From: Parelaphostrongylus tenuis
Lineage: Eukaryota; Nematoda; Chromadorea; Rhabditida; Metastrongylidae
Length of the DNA: 64,000 bases
NCBI GenBank assembly: GCA_019055375.1
Contig: JAHQIW010006261.1
Coordinates: forward strand, 1 to 64,000
Direction of reading: 5' to 3'
Position numbers and translations under genes: made by a program. Each line of letters starts with the position of its first letter. The first letter of the stretch is position 1. Below the pieces are notes generated by a model that saw only the letters and a program-made list of their open reading frames with translations, was not told where the DNA came from and made no database searches. Below are positions 1 through 10,814 of this stretch, piece after piece.

Positions 1-200
1 CACCACCGTTAGAAGAGTGTTGCGCAAAACGAGCGTCGGTGGTGCAACGGTCAGCATGCACTCCCGAAAAGAGTGATATCTGGGTTTGAATGCCGGCTGA
101 CGCAGATGTTTTTGCACAGTACTCCATATTATTAGGTATACTGTAACATCATACCACCGCAAGTGGCGGTCTGATAAAAGAATTGCGAGTGAGAAATAGA
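1..200 (+). repeat. R1 tRNA-like element, right arm (module 33-103)
   Basis: The module at 33-103 folds as a cloverleaf. Acceptor GCGTCGG pairs with CTGACGC, anticodon-type stem CACTC pairs with GAGTG around loop CCGAAAA, and a T-arm follows. Loop position 33 is C, not the U of working tRNAs, so I do not call a tRNA gene. A tail at about 104-200 contains the small hairpin ACCGCAAGTGGCGGT and ends in an A-rich stretch; the same tail recurs at 13754-13840. The matching left arm, if any, lies outside the window. Confidence 0.7.
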
Positions 201-457
201 AGAAATATTAGGAGAGAAATAGATCCTTCTAGCAAAAAGCACTCACAGAAACGGTCTCCGCTACCAAATATGCAGCAAGCGGTTGTACTTCGGTTGGCAG
301 ACGTTGGCTGTAGAAAACCTCGATGATGAAAATGTTCGTGAGGCCAAAAGTACGACATCCACCAAGTGCTTCCCAATCTTCCTTGGTCGTCGACGGATAA
401 CAAGCCTTAACAATCAGCCTTTCCTTCACTGTAGAGCAGAAACAATAAAAGAGTAAA
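200..457. other. No recognised feature
   Basis: Short open frames here have no recognisable similarity to known proteins and no repeat family was identified. Probably intergenic spacer. Confidence 0.5.
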
Positions 458-905
458 TATCCATTGATGTGGAGCAATGTGAAAACTTTCGCTTCAGGCG
501 GGACTCGAACGCGCACCTCATTCTTTCCGGGAATGCGTGCTCTATCCGTTACACTATTGACGCCCATTTAAGACATCGCTCTTTTCTACGCTTCAGCGCA
601 TCATTTGATCTTTAATACCCAATATCTGTCAGCGTGACTGGGTTCAATGTCGAGACCGACTACACGGGCCAGGCCGTTGACGGCTGGCGGCTGGCTGATA
701 GGTGCGCTGAAGCGTAGAAAGAGTGATGTGGCAGAATGGGCGTCAGTAGTGTAACGGATAGAGCACGCATTCCCGGAAAGAGTGAGGTGCGAGTTCTAGT
801 CCCCGCCTGACGCGAAAGTTTTTCACGTTGCTCTACATCAATGGTGATATATTTGAAACATCATACACCGCTTTAAGCGGTTAAATAAGAACGAATATCA
901 ATTGA
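458..905. repeat. R1 tRNA-like foldback element, complete
   Basis: Two tRNA-like modules face away from each other: 491-563 on the - strand and 740-813 on the + strand. The inverted repeat extends beyond them, both inward (CTTTTCTACGCTTCAGCGCA at about 581-600 against its complement near 703-722) and outward (GAAAACTTTCGC against GCGAAAGTTTTTC). The ~100 bp centre starting near 607 includes AATACCCAATATCTGTCAGC, also found in the 3280-3745 copy. In the right module, acceptor GCGTCAG pairs perfectly with CTGACGC and the loop is CCGGAAA. A polymerase III promoter function is inferred from A-box and B-box resemblance only. Confidence 0.75.
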
Positions 906-926
906 TCTCTAATAAAAGAGTACTTG

Positions 927-1685
927 TCCACTACAACAGTGACAAATGAAAAATCGCCCAAGTCGCTGGACAGGAACTCTTCATAGGAGTGTTAGTGATC
1001 AATCAAAAGCTCAAATCTCTGACTATAACCTCATATAGCCAATTCCTGAGAAAGCCTTTTCTTTGAAGCTTTACAGAAGGACAACCCCTGTGTTTCGCAC
1101 ACGTATATTTCGAGCAAGACAGAAATCTTTCTGCAGATTATTAGTAGTCTTCGATAGCGTATAATTCAGGGATTCCAAAGCTGTACTTATTTTCTGGAAA
1201 AATCGTTTCTCTGCGGTGTAGCAAGGAAAATAAGATCGAGTTTCACACATTCGACTCCCTGGTTTACAGGCTAATTCAAGGTCGGGGAGCGGGGGGGGCG
1301 GTCTGTTGGCCGCAGATTCGATGCGGCGGCCGGGCATGATCGAACGACTGGCGCTGCAGAGAAACGCGATGTTCGCTATACAGTTAAGAATTTCTTCTCC
1401 GCCTCGAAAGAAATTACAGATTAAACGTATGACTCTGATACTAACAGAGTTTCATTATACGTTCATATGCCTTTTGCGCTTCCAGCGATGTAACAGTTGA
1501 ATTGCGCAGCTGATGTGAAACATAATTTTATTTTGAACTTTACAGCGTTACAAGAGGGTCTTTGCGAAAACCACTCACGCATGGCTCTAGCCAGAGATTT
1601 AAGCCTTCGATTGATTATTAACGCTCTTAAAAAAAGTTCTTGTCCAGCGAATGTGGTCGCAAATTCATTTGCTGCCGTATAATGG
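927..1685. repeat. R4 inverted-terminal-repeat element
   Basis: The left end (about 927-1075) and right end (about 1540-1675) are diverged inverted complements. Each carries a CAGCGAAT/TCGCTGGACA block followed by a TGATTACTAACAC-like block. The core is G-rich near 1280-1335. It matches the architecture of copies at 4008, 6165, 11480, 16900 and 30478. No transposase is readable, so this is probably a non-autonomous DNA element. Confidence 0.65.
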
Positions 1686-2579
1686 ACAAAAACTAGTAAA
1701 AAAAAATATAGACGAGGCAAACATCCTGTACTTAGACTTTCACACATAACCTCTGTTTATGGTAGAGTGAACTTTGACGCTCAATAAACACAAAAAAAAC
1801 ACTGGGAACTCGAAATAAAAACGAAGTCCAAGGTAAGAATCGGTAAGATATAGGTCTTTTCTTAAGAACTTCGACCCGCCAACAGAAAAAATTGAAGAAT
1901 GAAAGCAAAAGTAAGTGAAGATCCATTTGGGCTGGCGTATAGGAAACGTTTCACACACACAGCCGTTTAACCCGTTCGGTTACGACGTTGATTTTTTTGC
2001 TCGGAAGCGGCGCAGTCGACGTGCAAGCGGGGCATGTTATCATACACTGTTGCGGTCTCGCAATGATGAAGTTCGTATTTTCATCATCTATAGGGGATTT
2101 CATGGTAACTAAATGGGAGAATTTGATAGGAGAAGTTTTATTGAGGCTACTCTTAAGCCAAAAAAATCACACTCCTTCTTCTGAACCTCGCTTTTTTCGG
2201 AAGGAAAAACCGAATACTTACGAAAATATTTTATTTCGAATTGTTGTGGAGACATTTTCATGCCACTTTTTCTATATTTGTACCAGATTCGCTGCTGCCT
2301 TGCGTCAGTACAAATCGCACGCGATACGCGGTTGAGGCGAGCGGAGGGTTAAATACGACCTACTTTGTGCTGATAGGGTTAAATTAACCATATAGATCTA
2401 ATTTTTTGAGCATCCTGAGCACTTTTTAGGTACTTTCTCCCAATGCATGAGCCGAGAAGACAACGAGAATATATGATATAAGTTCTGTGTTGCAAAACTG
2501 ATCAGTGGTTATCATCATATCAATGCTGATTTCAATGCGATGACCAGCTACCAGTTGGTATTGACTAGTCTCGAATGTT
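1686..2579. other. No recognised feature
   Basis: About 0.9 kb, AT-rich. The longest open frame (about 115 codons, 1988-2335 +) has no protein-like composition or recognisable motif. I see nothing to annotate. Confidence 0.5.
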
Positions 2580-2817
2580 TTCATACCCCATTTGGGACCG
2601 TGGGCCAAGGGTTTTGTATCCCTAACTGGCAAGTCCGAAAGGTCTGCTCTACTTCCTCTGCATCTCGAACCCCTAGCGTTCCATTATTAGACGCAACAGC
2701 CCACCATTGTTGGACGCAGCACGCTAGAGATCAGAGATGCAGAGGAGGTGAAGCACACCGTACAGAGTCGGCAGTTAGAGACGAGGAGGCCGTGGGTCCA
2801 CGGCCCTGAAAGGGTCA
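2580..2817. repeat. R6 palindromic element
   Basis: The left end TGGGACCGTGGGCC and the right end GGGTCCACGGCCCTG are inverted partners. Inner inverted blocks are CTTCCTCTGCATCTC and GAGATGCAGAGGAGG, and the centre is rich in TTGGACGCA-type motifs. Same termini as copies at 7991, 18650, 19640, 23831 and 24891. Confidence 0.65.
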
Positions 2818-3279
2818 AAAATGGGCACAAAATTCTTGCGAACTCAGGGGATATTGCGAAGCTAGAAGAAGCGCCTCCACTTATGACCTGTTATTCACGA
2901 AATGGGCAACTTTTGGAACAAAAGAGCGAACGATTGCGGAACAGCAGTAGCTCATATAGGCTATATTATCACGAATTATTAGAGCTCTTTGCCATCACAG
3001 GGCCAGTGAAATCGTAACTTTCAGTGGAAAGGGTAACTTCTGATGAGATGGTTCTCCAAATGAGAAAATCCTAGAAGAAAGGCATGATGCCCAATAGATC
3101 TCTAAGGGAGGAGGATTTATTGGGCTATCCTTGAACCGGGTGGGGAAAGATGGGAATCTCTGATAACGCCTGCACGAGTCACTCAGCGATCTACAAGACG
3201 ACAAGTGATAGCACTTCTTCGAAAAAACAAAGCAAAACTGAAAAATTACTAAATATGCTGTTTGTAGAGGCTTTGCAAA
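2818..3279. other. No recognised feature
   Basis: Spacer between an R6 and an R1 element. No open frame or repeat family recognised. Confidence 0.45.
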
Positions 3280-3745
3280 AAACTTCACGTCTACCGTGAC
3301 TCGAACCCGCATCTCAGTTTATCCTGGAACACGTGCTCTAACCCGTTACACCACTGGCCCGTTTTGCTCATCACTCGTTCTACGCCACAACGCATCTATC
3401 TGTCAGCAACCGAAATATGACTTCGTATCACCGCTAAAAGTGGTCAGATAAAAAGAATTCTATTTGAACCTTCAATACCCAATATCTGTCAGCTTGATCA
3501 GGGTTCAGTTCAATATCGACAACCTTGGCCAAACCGTTGGCGGTCGGTTTCTGACATACAGATGCTTTGTGGCGTAGAAGGAGTGGCGGGTGGCAAAACA
3601 GGGGCCGACAGTGCAACGGGCTAGAGCACGCAGTCCGGTATAGAGTTGCGGGTTCGAGTCCCGCTTGAGGCGAAAGTTTTGCACACACTCGATGTCACCG
3701 GGTAATCTATAACTTCTACTTCTGCTATAAGCAGTCTAGAAAGAA
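3280..3745. repeat. R1 tRNA-like foldback element, complete
   Basis: A left - strand module (about 3287-3358) and a right + strand module (about 3603-3671) flank a spacer. The spacer shares AATACCCAATATCTGTCAGC and the CCGTTGGCGGT-type motif with the 458-905 element. The right module ends with a good B box (GGGTTCGAGTCCC). The outward arm GCGAAAGTTTTGCACA matches the tail type of the family. Confidence 0.7.
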
Positions 3746-4007
3746 ATCTACTTATTATGCTGATGGTTTTGTCGCGACACTCGTCGACATACCTGTATTG
3801 AAAAGGCGTATCTAATGATATCTACAAGGAAGTCAGCGTGAGCTGATTGTAGATCGACCGTCCAGAAAAGGCCGATCTTGTGGAAGTCTAGATCACTATC
3901 TGCTTCTTCTACACTCTCTTCGGGAGGTGGAGAATTGTCTGAAATCCTTATACACTAGATCAATTGAAAATGTAGAAACTAAAATAGAAATAAAGAGGGA
4001 TACTTGT

Positions 4008-4752
4008 CCTTCAGACGGTGACAAATGAATATTGGACCCCATTCGCTGGACAAGAGCTTTCCATAAGGCTTCAGTGACTAGTCTAAAGCCTAAATCTCTG
4101 GCTAGCGGCCTACGTGGACGGTTTTCAGAGAAGTCTCCACTATAAGGATTCAACGAAAGAAAAACATTTGTGTCACACACACCTTTTTCTCGTAAGATAG
4201 AGCTCTCTCACTAGACTGCTAGTAATCATTCGATAGCGCAAGAGTTAGCGAATCCCAGGCTGTGCTTTTTTTTCTGGAAAGATCGCTTCTCTGCAGTGCA
4301 GCAGGAAAAGTAAGACCAAGCTTACATACAGGAGCTTGGGTGTTTAGGCTATCCTCCTGGGTGGGGCCAGGGCAGATGCGACGACTTCAACTTGGCCATC
4401 GATCAGTGTGCCCTTCGGTGAGTGTTATGGGGGTGCGATTTTTGTTGTTCAATTAGGAATTGTTTCTCTGCTTTGAAAGAAATGTCAGATCAAACGACTG
4501 ACTCTGATACTGAAAGATTTTCTCTACACGTCCATGTGCTTTTCGAGCTTCATGCAAAGTGATAGATGAATTAAGTGGCCGATGAGAAACATAATTTTGT
4601 TTTGATCTTTACAGAGTTATAAAACGGTGTTTTGAGAAGCCGGCGACGTGAGGCGCTAGCCAGAGATTGAAGCTTTCGAATGATCACTAACATTTTTATG
4701 AGAAATGTTGTGTAGCGAGTGAGATCCGATATTCATTCGACGCCGAGTAGCG
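4008..4752. repeat. R4 inverted-terminal-repeat element
   Basis: The left end (about 4008-4160) contains CATTCGCTGGACAAGAGC and the right end (about 4610-4752) contains CTAGCCAGAGATTGAAGC. They are inverted, diverged partners of one another and of the 927-1685 element. The central part again has a G-rich stretch (4340-4380). Confidence 0.65.
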
Positions 4753-4930
4753 CAAAGGAACTTAAAAAATAGAGAGACAATAAAGGATTTTTTCATACCA
4801 TTCAGATCACTCGCTCCATTTTGTTGGCTGGAATTCTCGTCACCTGCAAAATTCTAGCAGTAGAAAGAATTCAGCGAAGTACAGGCAGAATTTATAAGAC
4901 TAGAATTAGCCAAGAATATCGAGTAGTAGA

Positions 4931-5235
4931 GCGCATGTGACGCAGTGATTAGAGGTGGCCTGCGTTGCACACGGGGTCACTGGTTCGATCTCGCGCTCAT
5001 AGCTCACCAACGCCATCTATCCCTCTTGGGTCGGGAAACTGGTAGCAAACTGATCTCAGACTTGTCTGAGAGGTTAGGCAGCACTGACTCGAGTCAGCGG
5101 GAGGCCAGCACGAGTCATTGTAGAGGTCTGATATGCATTCAATTACCTCAGACGGAGTCAAAAATTGAAGACGAATCCATGGTGCATCCCTCAGGTGTTG
5201 ATCAATACTGAGAGCTTTATCATTTACTTTATTGA
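4931..5235 (+). repeat. R2 tRNA-derived SINE
   Basis: The head GTGACGCAGTGATTAGAGG resembles an A box, and TGGTTCGATCTCGCGC about 45 bases on resembles a B box. The ~230 bp body has a TCTCAGACTTGTCTGAGAGG palindrome and ends GAGAGCTTTATC. Full-length and moderately diverged from the other R2 copies. Confidence 0.75.
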
Positions 5236-5589
5236 ATGGTATGCAAAACATTCAACTACAGGCTAGAGATGGACCGGCGTTTCTTCCTATCAGGGGTAGG
5301 CTGCTTCCTGACAACTACGATGGAATATATCGAACAAAAGGTGGTAGCGAGGTGGTAGCCTCGATGGTGCTGTGGCATGCGCCCCTGGTATGGATGGAAA
5401 AAGGGGTTCGACTCCCAGCTAAGTAAATCTTTTTGCATACTCTCAGTAGTCCTAGATGCATCATCATACACTGCTTTGAAACCTTCTTTGTCACTTTATT
5501 TGACCCACATCACAGTTTTTCTAACATGTTGGTCTGAAAAAAGCAGTACAAATTGAGAATTTGTGCATCTTTTAACTTTATTTGATCCA

Positions 5590-5740
5590 CGGTTTAGCGT
5601 GACTCCTTGGAATCTCAAGGATAGCCTAGCTGTGGAGTTCCATAGGGCGTTCGTTGACTGGCGGAGAGTTCTGTGGGTGGGCTTCGGCCCCGAGTACGCC
5701 GCGACAAGCATCATAACCACTCGGCCACGGCACACCCATT
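5590..5740 (-). repeat. R3 SINE with tRNA-Leu/Ser-like head
   Basis: Read on the - strand, the 5' end is GCCGTGGCCGAGTGGTTATG, resembling the start and A box of type II (Leu/Ser) tRNAs. The body continues through GGAGTTCCATAG. Related copies lie at 28985-29214 and 43440-43580, both also on the - strand. Confidence 0.6.
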
Positions 5741-5770
5741 TATACATACATTTATGGATATGTGTATACA

Positions 5771-6083
5771 TAAAGGACAAAGGATAAAGGATAAAGCTCT
5801 CGGCGTTGATCAATCGCTGAGGGATGCGCCATGCATTCGACTTCAATTTTTAACTTCGTTTGAGATGAGTGAATGCATATCTGGCCTTTACAATGACTCG
5901 CGGAGGTCTCCCGCTGAACCGAGTCAGTGCTGCTTATCCTCCCAGACAAGTCTGAGACCTGTCTGGTACCAATTTACCGACCCTCGAGGGATGGATGGCT
6001 TGGTGAGCCATGAGCGCGAGATCGAACCATTGACCTCGTGCGCGACGCAGAGCACCTCTAACCACTGCGCCACGTGCGCTCAT
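5771..6083 (-). repeat. R2 tRNA-derived SINE
   Basis: Full-length - strand copy. The 3' tail in sense orientation is a short CCTTTAT repeat, seen here as AAAGGATAAAGGATAAAG. An open frame of about 168 codons runs across it on the + strand, but it follows the repeat and is not a gene. Confidence 0.75.
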
Positions 6084-6135
6084 GTGTATACATACATATA
6101 TGTAAGTGTATGTATATGTACATATATACATTACA
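6081..6135. repeat. Simple (TATG/TACA)n microsatellite
   Basis: Alternating purine-pyrimidine tract of TATG and TACA units directly abutting the head end of the R2 SINE. Confidence 0.8.
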
Positions 6136-6164
6136 AAGGTAAGAATATAGGTTCTTTTAAATTA

Positions 6165-6912
6165 TGCGGGCACAACTGAATATTCGATCCTATTCGCTGG
6201 ATAAGAGCTTTTCATAAGAGTTTTGGTAATCATTCGAAAGCATAGATCTCTGGCTAGTGCCTTACGTGGCCGTTTCTTAGAAAGACCTCTTACAACGGTG
6301 CAAATTCAAATAAAACTTTTTTTCTCACATCGGCAGCGCAATTATACCACCACTTCGTTGGAAGGAAAAAAAGCACATGAATGTGTAGAGGAAATCTCGT
6401 AGTATCAAAGTCATACGTTCTATGTGGAATTTCTCACGAAACGGAGAAAAAATTCCAAACCGAATGACAAAAATCGCACTTTACATGTGACGCGCCAACG
6501 TATCTCGATCGATCAATGGTGGGTTCGTCGCATTGGATGTGCGGGCGCGAGACACCGCGACCGTAGATTAGGCGGTAAACAAGCGCGCCAAAGATGTGTA
6601 CTCGATCTTATTTTCCCTGTTACGCTGCAGTGAGTACTGGTCTTTGTAGAAAAGAAGCGCAGCGTTGCAATCTTGGAAACATGTGCTATCGAATGATTAC
6701 TGATAGTCCAAGTGAAGAACTCCGCTTTGTGACAAAAACGCGTGTGTAAAACGCAAATGTATTCTTTCTACTACAGCGTCATGAAAAGTTTTTCAGAAAA
6801 CCCCTAGATACTTCAGTAGCTCGAGATTTGAGCTTTTGAATGATTACTAACACTTCTATGAAAATCTCTTGTCCAGCGAATGGGGTCGAATAATCATTTC
6901 TTCCCGGATAAC
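6165..6912. repeat. R4 inverted-terminal-repeat element
   Basis: The left end (about 6175-6300) includes CCTATTCGCTGGATAAGAGC. The right end (about 6775-6912) includes TCTTGTCCAGCGAATGGGG. The two ends are inverted partners, and the ~470 bp core includes a GC-rich segment near 6480-6560. Confidence 0.65.
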
Positions 6913-6920
6913 CGAGAAGA

Positions 6921-7425
6921 AATTGATAGTATCTTTAATGCATTTCGCACTGTTATGATGTTTTCTGTATTCCCAAGAGAATTGAGCGGTGAGCAAAAAC
7001 GCGGCCTCAGGCGGGAATCGAACCCGCGTTTCATCCCATCCGGGGACGCGTGCTCTACCACTACACCACTGAGGCACATTTGCCCGACCACTCATTCTTC
7101 AGCATCTCAATGTTAGCTATCAGCCACCAACCCTTGACAGGTTTGGTCGGTTATGCGATTTTGCTTTATAAACCCAGTTGAGCTGACAGCTATTCTAATT
7201 ACTAATACTCGAAATTGATAGTATTTTCAATGCATTTCTCACTGTTATGATGTGTTCTGTAATCCGAAGAGAATTGAGTGGTGAGCAAAATGAAAAATGA
7301 ATGAGTGGTCGGGCAAATGTGCCTCAGTGGTGTAGTGGTAGAGCACGCGTCCCCGGATAGGATGAAACGTGGGTTCGATTCCCGCCTGAGGCCGCGTTTT
7401 TGCTCACCACTCAATTCTCTTAGGA
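6921..7425. repeat. R1 tRNA-like foldback element, GCCTCAG subtype
   Basis: The - strand module 7004-7075 and + strand module 7321-7392 are near-identical inverted copies. Acceptor GCCTCAG pairs with CTGAGGC and the anticodon-type loop is CCGGATA (C at position 33). The B box is GGTTCGATTCC. The arms extend outward through GCGTTTTTGCTCACC to GAATTGAG. A ~75 bp stretch outside the left arm (6921-7000) is repeated inside the element (7211-7290), which points to an internal rearrangement. Confidence 0.75.
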
Positions 7426-7990
7426 ATAACCGAAAAGAATCAAGTATATAAACAGTCAGTATAGAAAGCAGATAGAACGTCCCAAGTTATCAAAATGACA
7501 ATTATTTTTTACCTGTTTCTAGTGAAGAGCGCCAAAGTCCTATGGATGTCATGAATTTATCCAGAAGACGATAACCTCCTCGAGCCGCCTCATTTTTCTA
7601 TGAAATGGACAAAAAAAGTGTCTGGAAATCCAGTTAGACGACGAGAGAGTTCTTCTTCTATACCTGTGGAGCAGGTGGCTTCTTAGCAATGTCCAACGAG
7701 CTCAGTGTGACTGCTTGAACATGCTTCCCAAGAGTCGGCTGCCCATCGTGAATTCTGAAGTTCATCAATATGCTTTGTCAACTTTCTTCCGTATTTCATG
7801 GAGGAAATGAAACACCCACTTCACAGTCAATTTCTGGAGATCGTCTGCAAGTCCAGAAACATTCCCCTATAAATAAAACCTTTTATAGGAGTATAAATAG
7901 AGGGTGAGGTAGCGCAGTGGTCAGCATGCACAAAATGACAGTTTTTTGTACCTCTCATGACGCTTGCGAGCAGACAAATCGAGAACACTC
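7426..7990. other. Spacer with an R1 fragment
   Basis: Mostly unrecognised. Around 7903-7930 the string GAGGTAGCGCAGTGGTCAGC resembles the 5' half (A-box part) of an R1/R2 head with nothing of the rest, so it is a truncated copy. Confidence 0.4.
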
Positions 7991-8283
7991 AACCCTTTTG
8001 GGACCGTGGCCCACTTCCTCTGCATCACTAACCACCAGGGTGGGGACGCATTGATTGTGTTCATGTATTATTTCATTTGTAACATTGTTGTTATTTTCCT
8101 ACTCAAAACAACATAATATATTTACATGTAATATAGCATAGGAAAATACACTTGAAATGATACAGTAATACATTCTATGCTTCCCCACTCTGGAGGTTAG
8201 AGATGGAGAGGAGGTGGGGCAGACCAACCAGAGATGCCAGATGCAGATGCTGAGGCCATGGATCCACGGTCTCGAAAGTGTCA
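7991..8283. repeat. R6 palindromic element
   Basis: The left end is AACCCTTTTGGGACCGTGG and the right end contains CATGGATCCACGGTCTCG. CACTTCCTCTGCATC and its complement lie just inside. An AT-rich stretch of about 120 bp sits in the middle, and a similar AT-rich centre occurs in the 19640-20089 copy. Confidence 0.6.
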
Positions 8284-8504
8284 ACTGGAACGCAGGTTTC
8301 ACAGGTATATTCAAGAAACCCGTGTTCTTCGAGCGACCTAAGGATCATGTTTGCCTTCATTTCTACATTTCTTCTGCTCAGAACACGAGCAGGGATGGCG
8401 CAATGCTTAGTGATGCAGTGTATCAGGGAACAAGATCAAAAGCAAGGCGCTGTAGTTTAATCCGCTCTTCAAGAACTCTCCTATAATCAATCAATTAAAT
8501 AGTA

Positions 8505-8812
8505 TACCTTTCGTTTCGAGTGCTTTCTTAAGACCACGCCCAAATTTCGATATGCCTGATAATCACTTTTTGAGCCACGCATGTGGTCTGTTACGTAGAG
8601 CTGGCTTATAGAGCCTAATATGTGGTGTAAGATGTTCGTCGTCGCCTGCGCTTAGTACAGGGGACTGAGCGCCGCGAAAGGATTGGCAGAACACGAAAGG
8701 GTACCGACCGATTGATAAGACTGTCAAGGTCGAAACACGTGTATCGGGCTCTATAAGTCAGCCCTACATAACAGACCACATGCGTGGCTCAAAAAATCAG
8801 TTAGATAATTGA
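8505..8812. repeat. R5 foldback/MITE element
   Basis: The outer end is TTTCGAGTGCTTTCTTAAG. An inner inverted repeat pairs TTTTTGAGCCACGCATGTG (about 8566) with CACATGCGTGGCTCAAAAA (about 8777). Flanking motifs are CTTATAGAGCC and GGGCTCTATAAGTC. The centre (8630-8720) closely resembles the centre of the 62283-62710 copy. Confidence 0.65.
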
Positions 8813-8820
8813 ATTATAAA

Positions 8821-9109
8821 AGAATAAGGCCCTCGGCGTTGGTCAGTCTCTGAGGAATGCGCCATGCATTCCGTATCCACTTTTGACTTCGTTTGAGCTG
8901 ACTGAATGTAGATCTGGCCTTTACAATGACTCTCAGTGACCTACTGCTATACCACGTCAGTGATGACTATCTTCGTAGACAAGTCTGCGACCAGTCCGGT
9001 ACCCATTTACCGATCCGAGAGGGATGGATGGCTTTGTAAGCTATGAGCGTAAGATTGAACCACCTTTGCCCCTTGAAGCACCTCTGACCACTGCGCCACA
9101 TGCGGTCCT
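8821..9109 (-). repeat. R2 tRNA-derived SINE
   Basis: Minus-strand copy with the conserved body motifs (AGACAAGTCTGCGACC, CTTTACAATGACTC) and the head complement ACTGCGCCACATGCG at the right end. Diverged but essentially full length. Confidence 0.7.
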
Positions 9110-9379
9110 AATGGGACTACACAGCAGTAGAATTATATCATATAACAGTAGCAATTTGAGGAGAGATTACTGGAAAAAAGGGCCATTGCTATACGTTTTT
9201 TAACAGATTTACACCGATCCATGGAGGTCATTTCGTATGTGCCACAGGGGCCACGTGACCTCTAGCGCTCACTTTTCTTTCTGATGGCTTCATTTTGGTC
9301 CTTAGATATCTCTTTCTACGCTGCTTGTTTTCAATCTGATAGATCATCCATCACAGATGTAAAGCAGCAGCAGCAGTCC

Positions 9380-9605
9380 GTCCAGAAAAAGCTGTCCTTT
9401 ATCACTAATTTGAGATTAATGGGTCGAGATGTAAAAAGCTGATGGACTTAATATTTACATCTAAAATTTCTTTATTCAAGCTTACATTAGCAGATGAACC
9501 CCTCGACGGATACTTGTCTCATTCAGCGAGCCGGAACGCTTTCGCAAATGAAGTCCCCATTCAAAACATCTGGCCTTCTTAAGATGTGAAGATATCATGA
9601 TTACA
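9380..9605 (+). repeat. Local repeat X, copy 1
   Basis: Contains GCAGTCCGTCCAGAAAA, a GAGATGTAAAAAGC block and a TCTCATTCAGCGA block, in the same order and orientation as 10187-10400. Part of a local X-Y-X-Y direct arrangement between 9.4 and 11.4 kb. Confidence 0.6.
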
Positions 9606-9730
9606 CAGGGCTAGGTATTCTTAGCAAAGGGCTGTGATCTCTAAAGTGTTCACTTTTTTTCCAATGGCTTCGTTTTCGTAATTAAAAATTTAATTTTCCT
9701 CCTGTGGTCTTTGTAAGAAACTGGCAGAAC

Positions 9731-10135
9731 CCAGTCAAAGCAGGAAGAGTGTTGACAGAACAGAAGTCCCGGAAATGCAATGGTTAGCAATGGCGTCCAG
9801 AAAGGTTGAGATCAGGATTCAACACCTGGCCGAGGCTCAAACTTTAGCATATCACTCAACATTCCTGGATCCACGTGATAGTGGATTTGTTCAGGGACTT
9901 AAGTTATCTACATAAAGAAATGTACAGCATTCGTGCCCCATCTATGGATTCGTAGAGTTTTGTGAAGTGGATAGATCACATTTTTGCGGCAGCAGTCGGC
10001 ATTGAACTCGGTACCGATGGAACGCAGATTCGATTGCCGTCGAACGAGATTCAGAGTTTTACAACTTACTCAGCATTCTTAGATAAATAGTACACCGTAA
10101 CAAAAAGCTAATGACAAATCTTTGTTCTGGAGTAA
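9731..10135 (+). repeat. Local repeat Y, copy 1, with degenerate tRNA-like modules
   Basis: About 400 bp matching 11010-11425 in direct orientation. Near its start (about 9775-9836) is a degenerate R1-type module (AATGCAATGGTTAGCAATGG). A second tRNA-like stretch follows around 9985-10050, with B-box-like GATTCGATTGCC. It contains no long open frame. Confidence 0.6.
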
Positions 10136-10186
10136 TCCATTCTGTTGTCAAAGAGCCTATACAGTACAGATGTAAAACTTTAGCAG

Positions 10187-10400
10187 TCCGTCCAGAAAAT
10201 TTTGTCTCTTCGCAATAATTCGAGCTGCGTGGGCGAGATGTAAAAAGCCGGGCAACTTAATACTTACGCATAAATTTCGTTAATTAAACTTACATTAGCA
10301 TTTGAACCTCGGCGTATATTCGTCTCATTCAGCGACTCCGAACGTTTCCGTAATTGAAGTCCCTTTTGGGACATCTGAACTTCGTAATTTCTGGAGATGT
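10187..10400 (+). repeat. Local repeat X, copy 2
   Basis: Diverged direct copy of 9380-9605. Similarity begins at CAGCAGTCCGTCCAGAAAA and runs through the CATTAGCATTTGAACC and GAAGTCCC blocks. Confidence 0.55.
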
Positions 10401-10814
10401 TACAAATACATACATTACACTACGGTATCATTACAGTATGCACAGATTACGGTCATGCTCAATAGAAAAATTATACATATCAAAGGATGATGAAGGAAAT
10501 TTCACGGGTGACTCAGCAGTCTGAGAGAGCTGGAGAAAGAAAAATGACATAAGGTCAACTTGGGTGGTCTTATTGTAGATCACATCGGCTAGTCGAGATG
10601 CCTACCGTACTCTTTAACGGTCCTCCTCAGAATCTGGTCTCTGGAATCAGAGAATTTTGCTATGTAGACATAAACTGGGTAAATAGTTTTCATAAGGTAA
10701 ACATGAGGTATAAATGCTAGTGTTTTATGGCGTTGATGTACGGTGACCTACGAAAATTCTTTTTATACACCCGCTAAGGCAACAATGCCACGATGTTACA
10801 GCTATATAGCTAAG

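Noticed and set aside
5673..6179. 168-codon open frame on the + strand
   Set aside because: It is the antisense of an R2 SINE plus a microsatellite; other copies of the SINE are closed in this frame.
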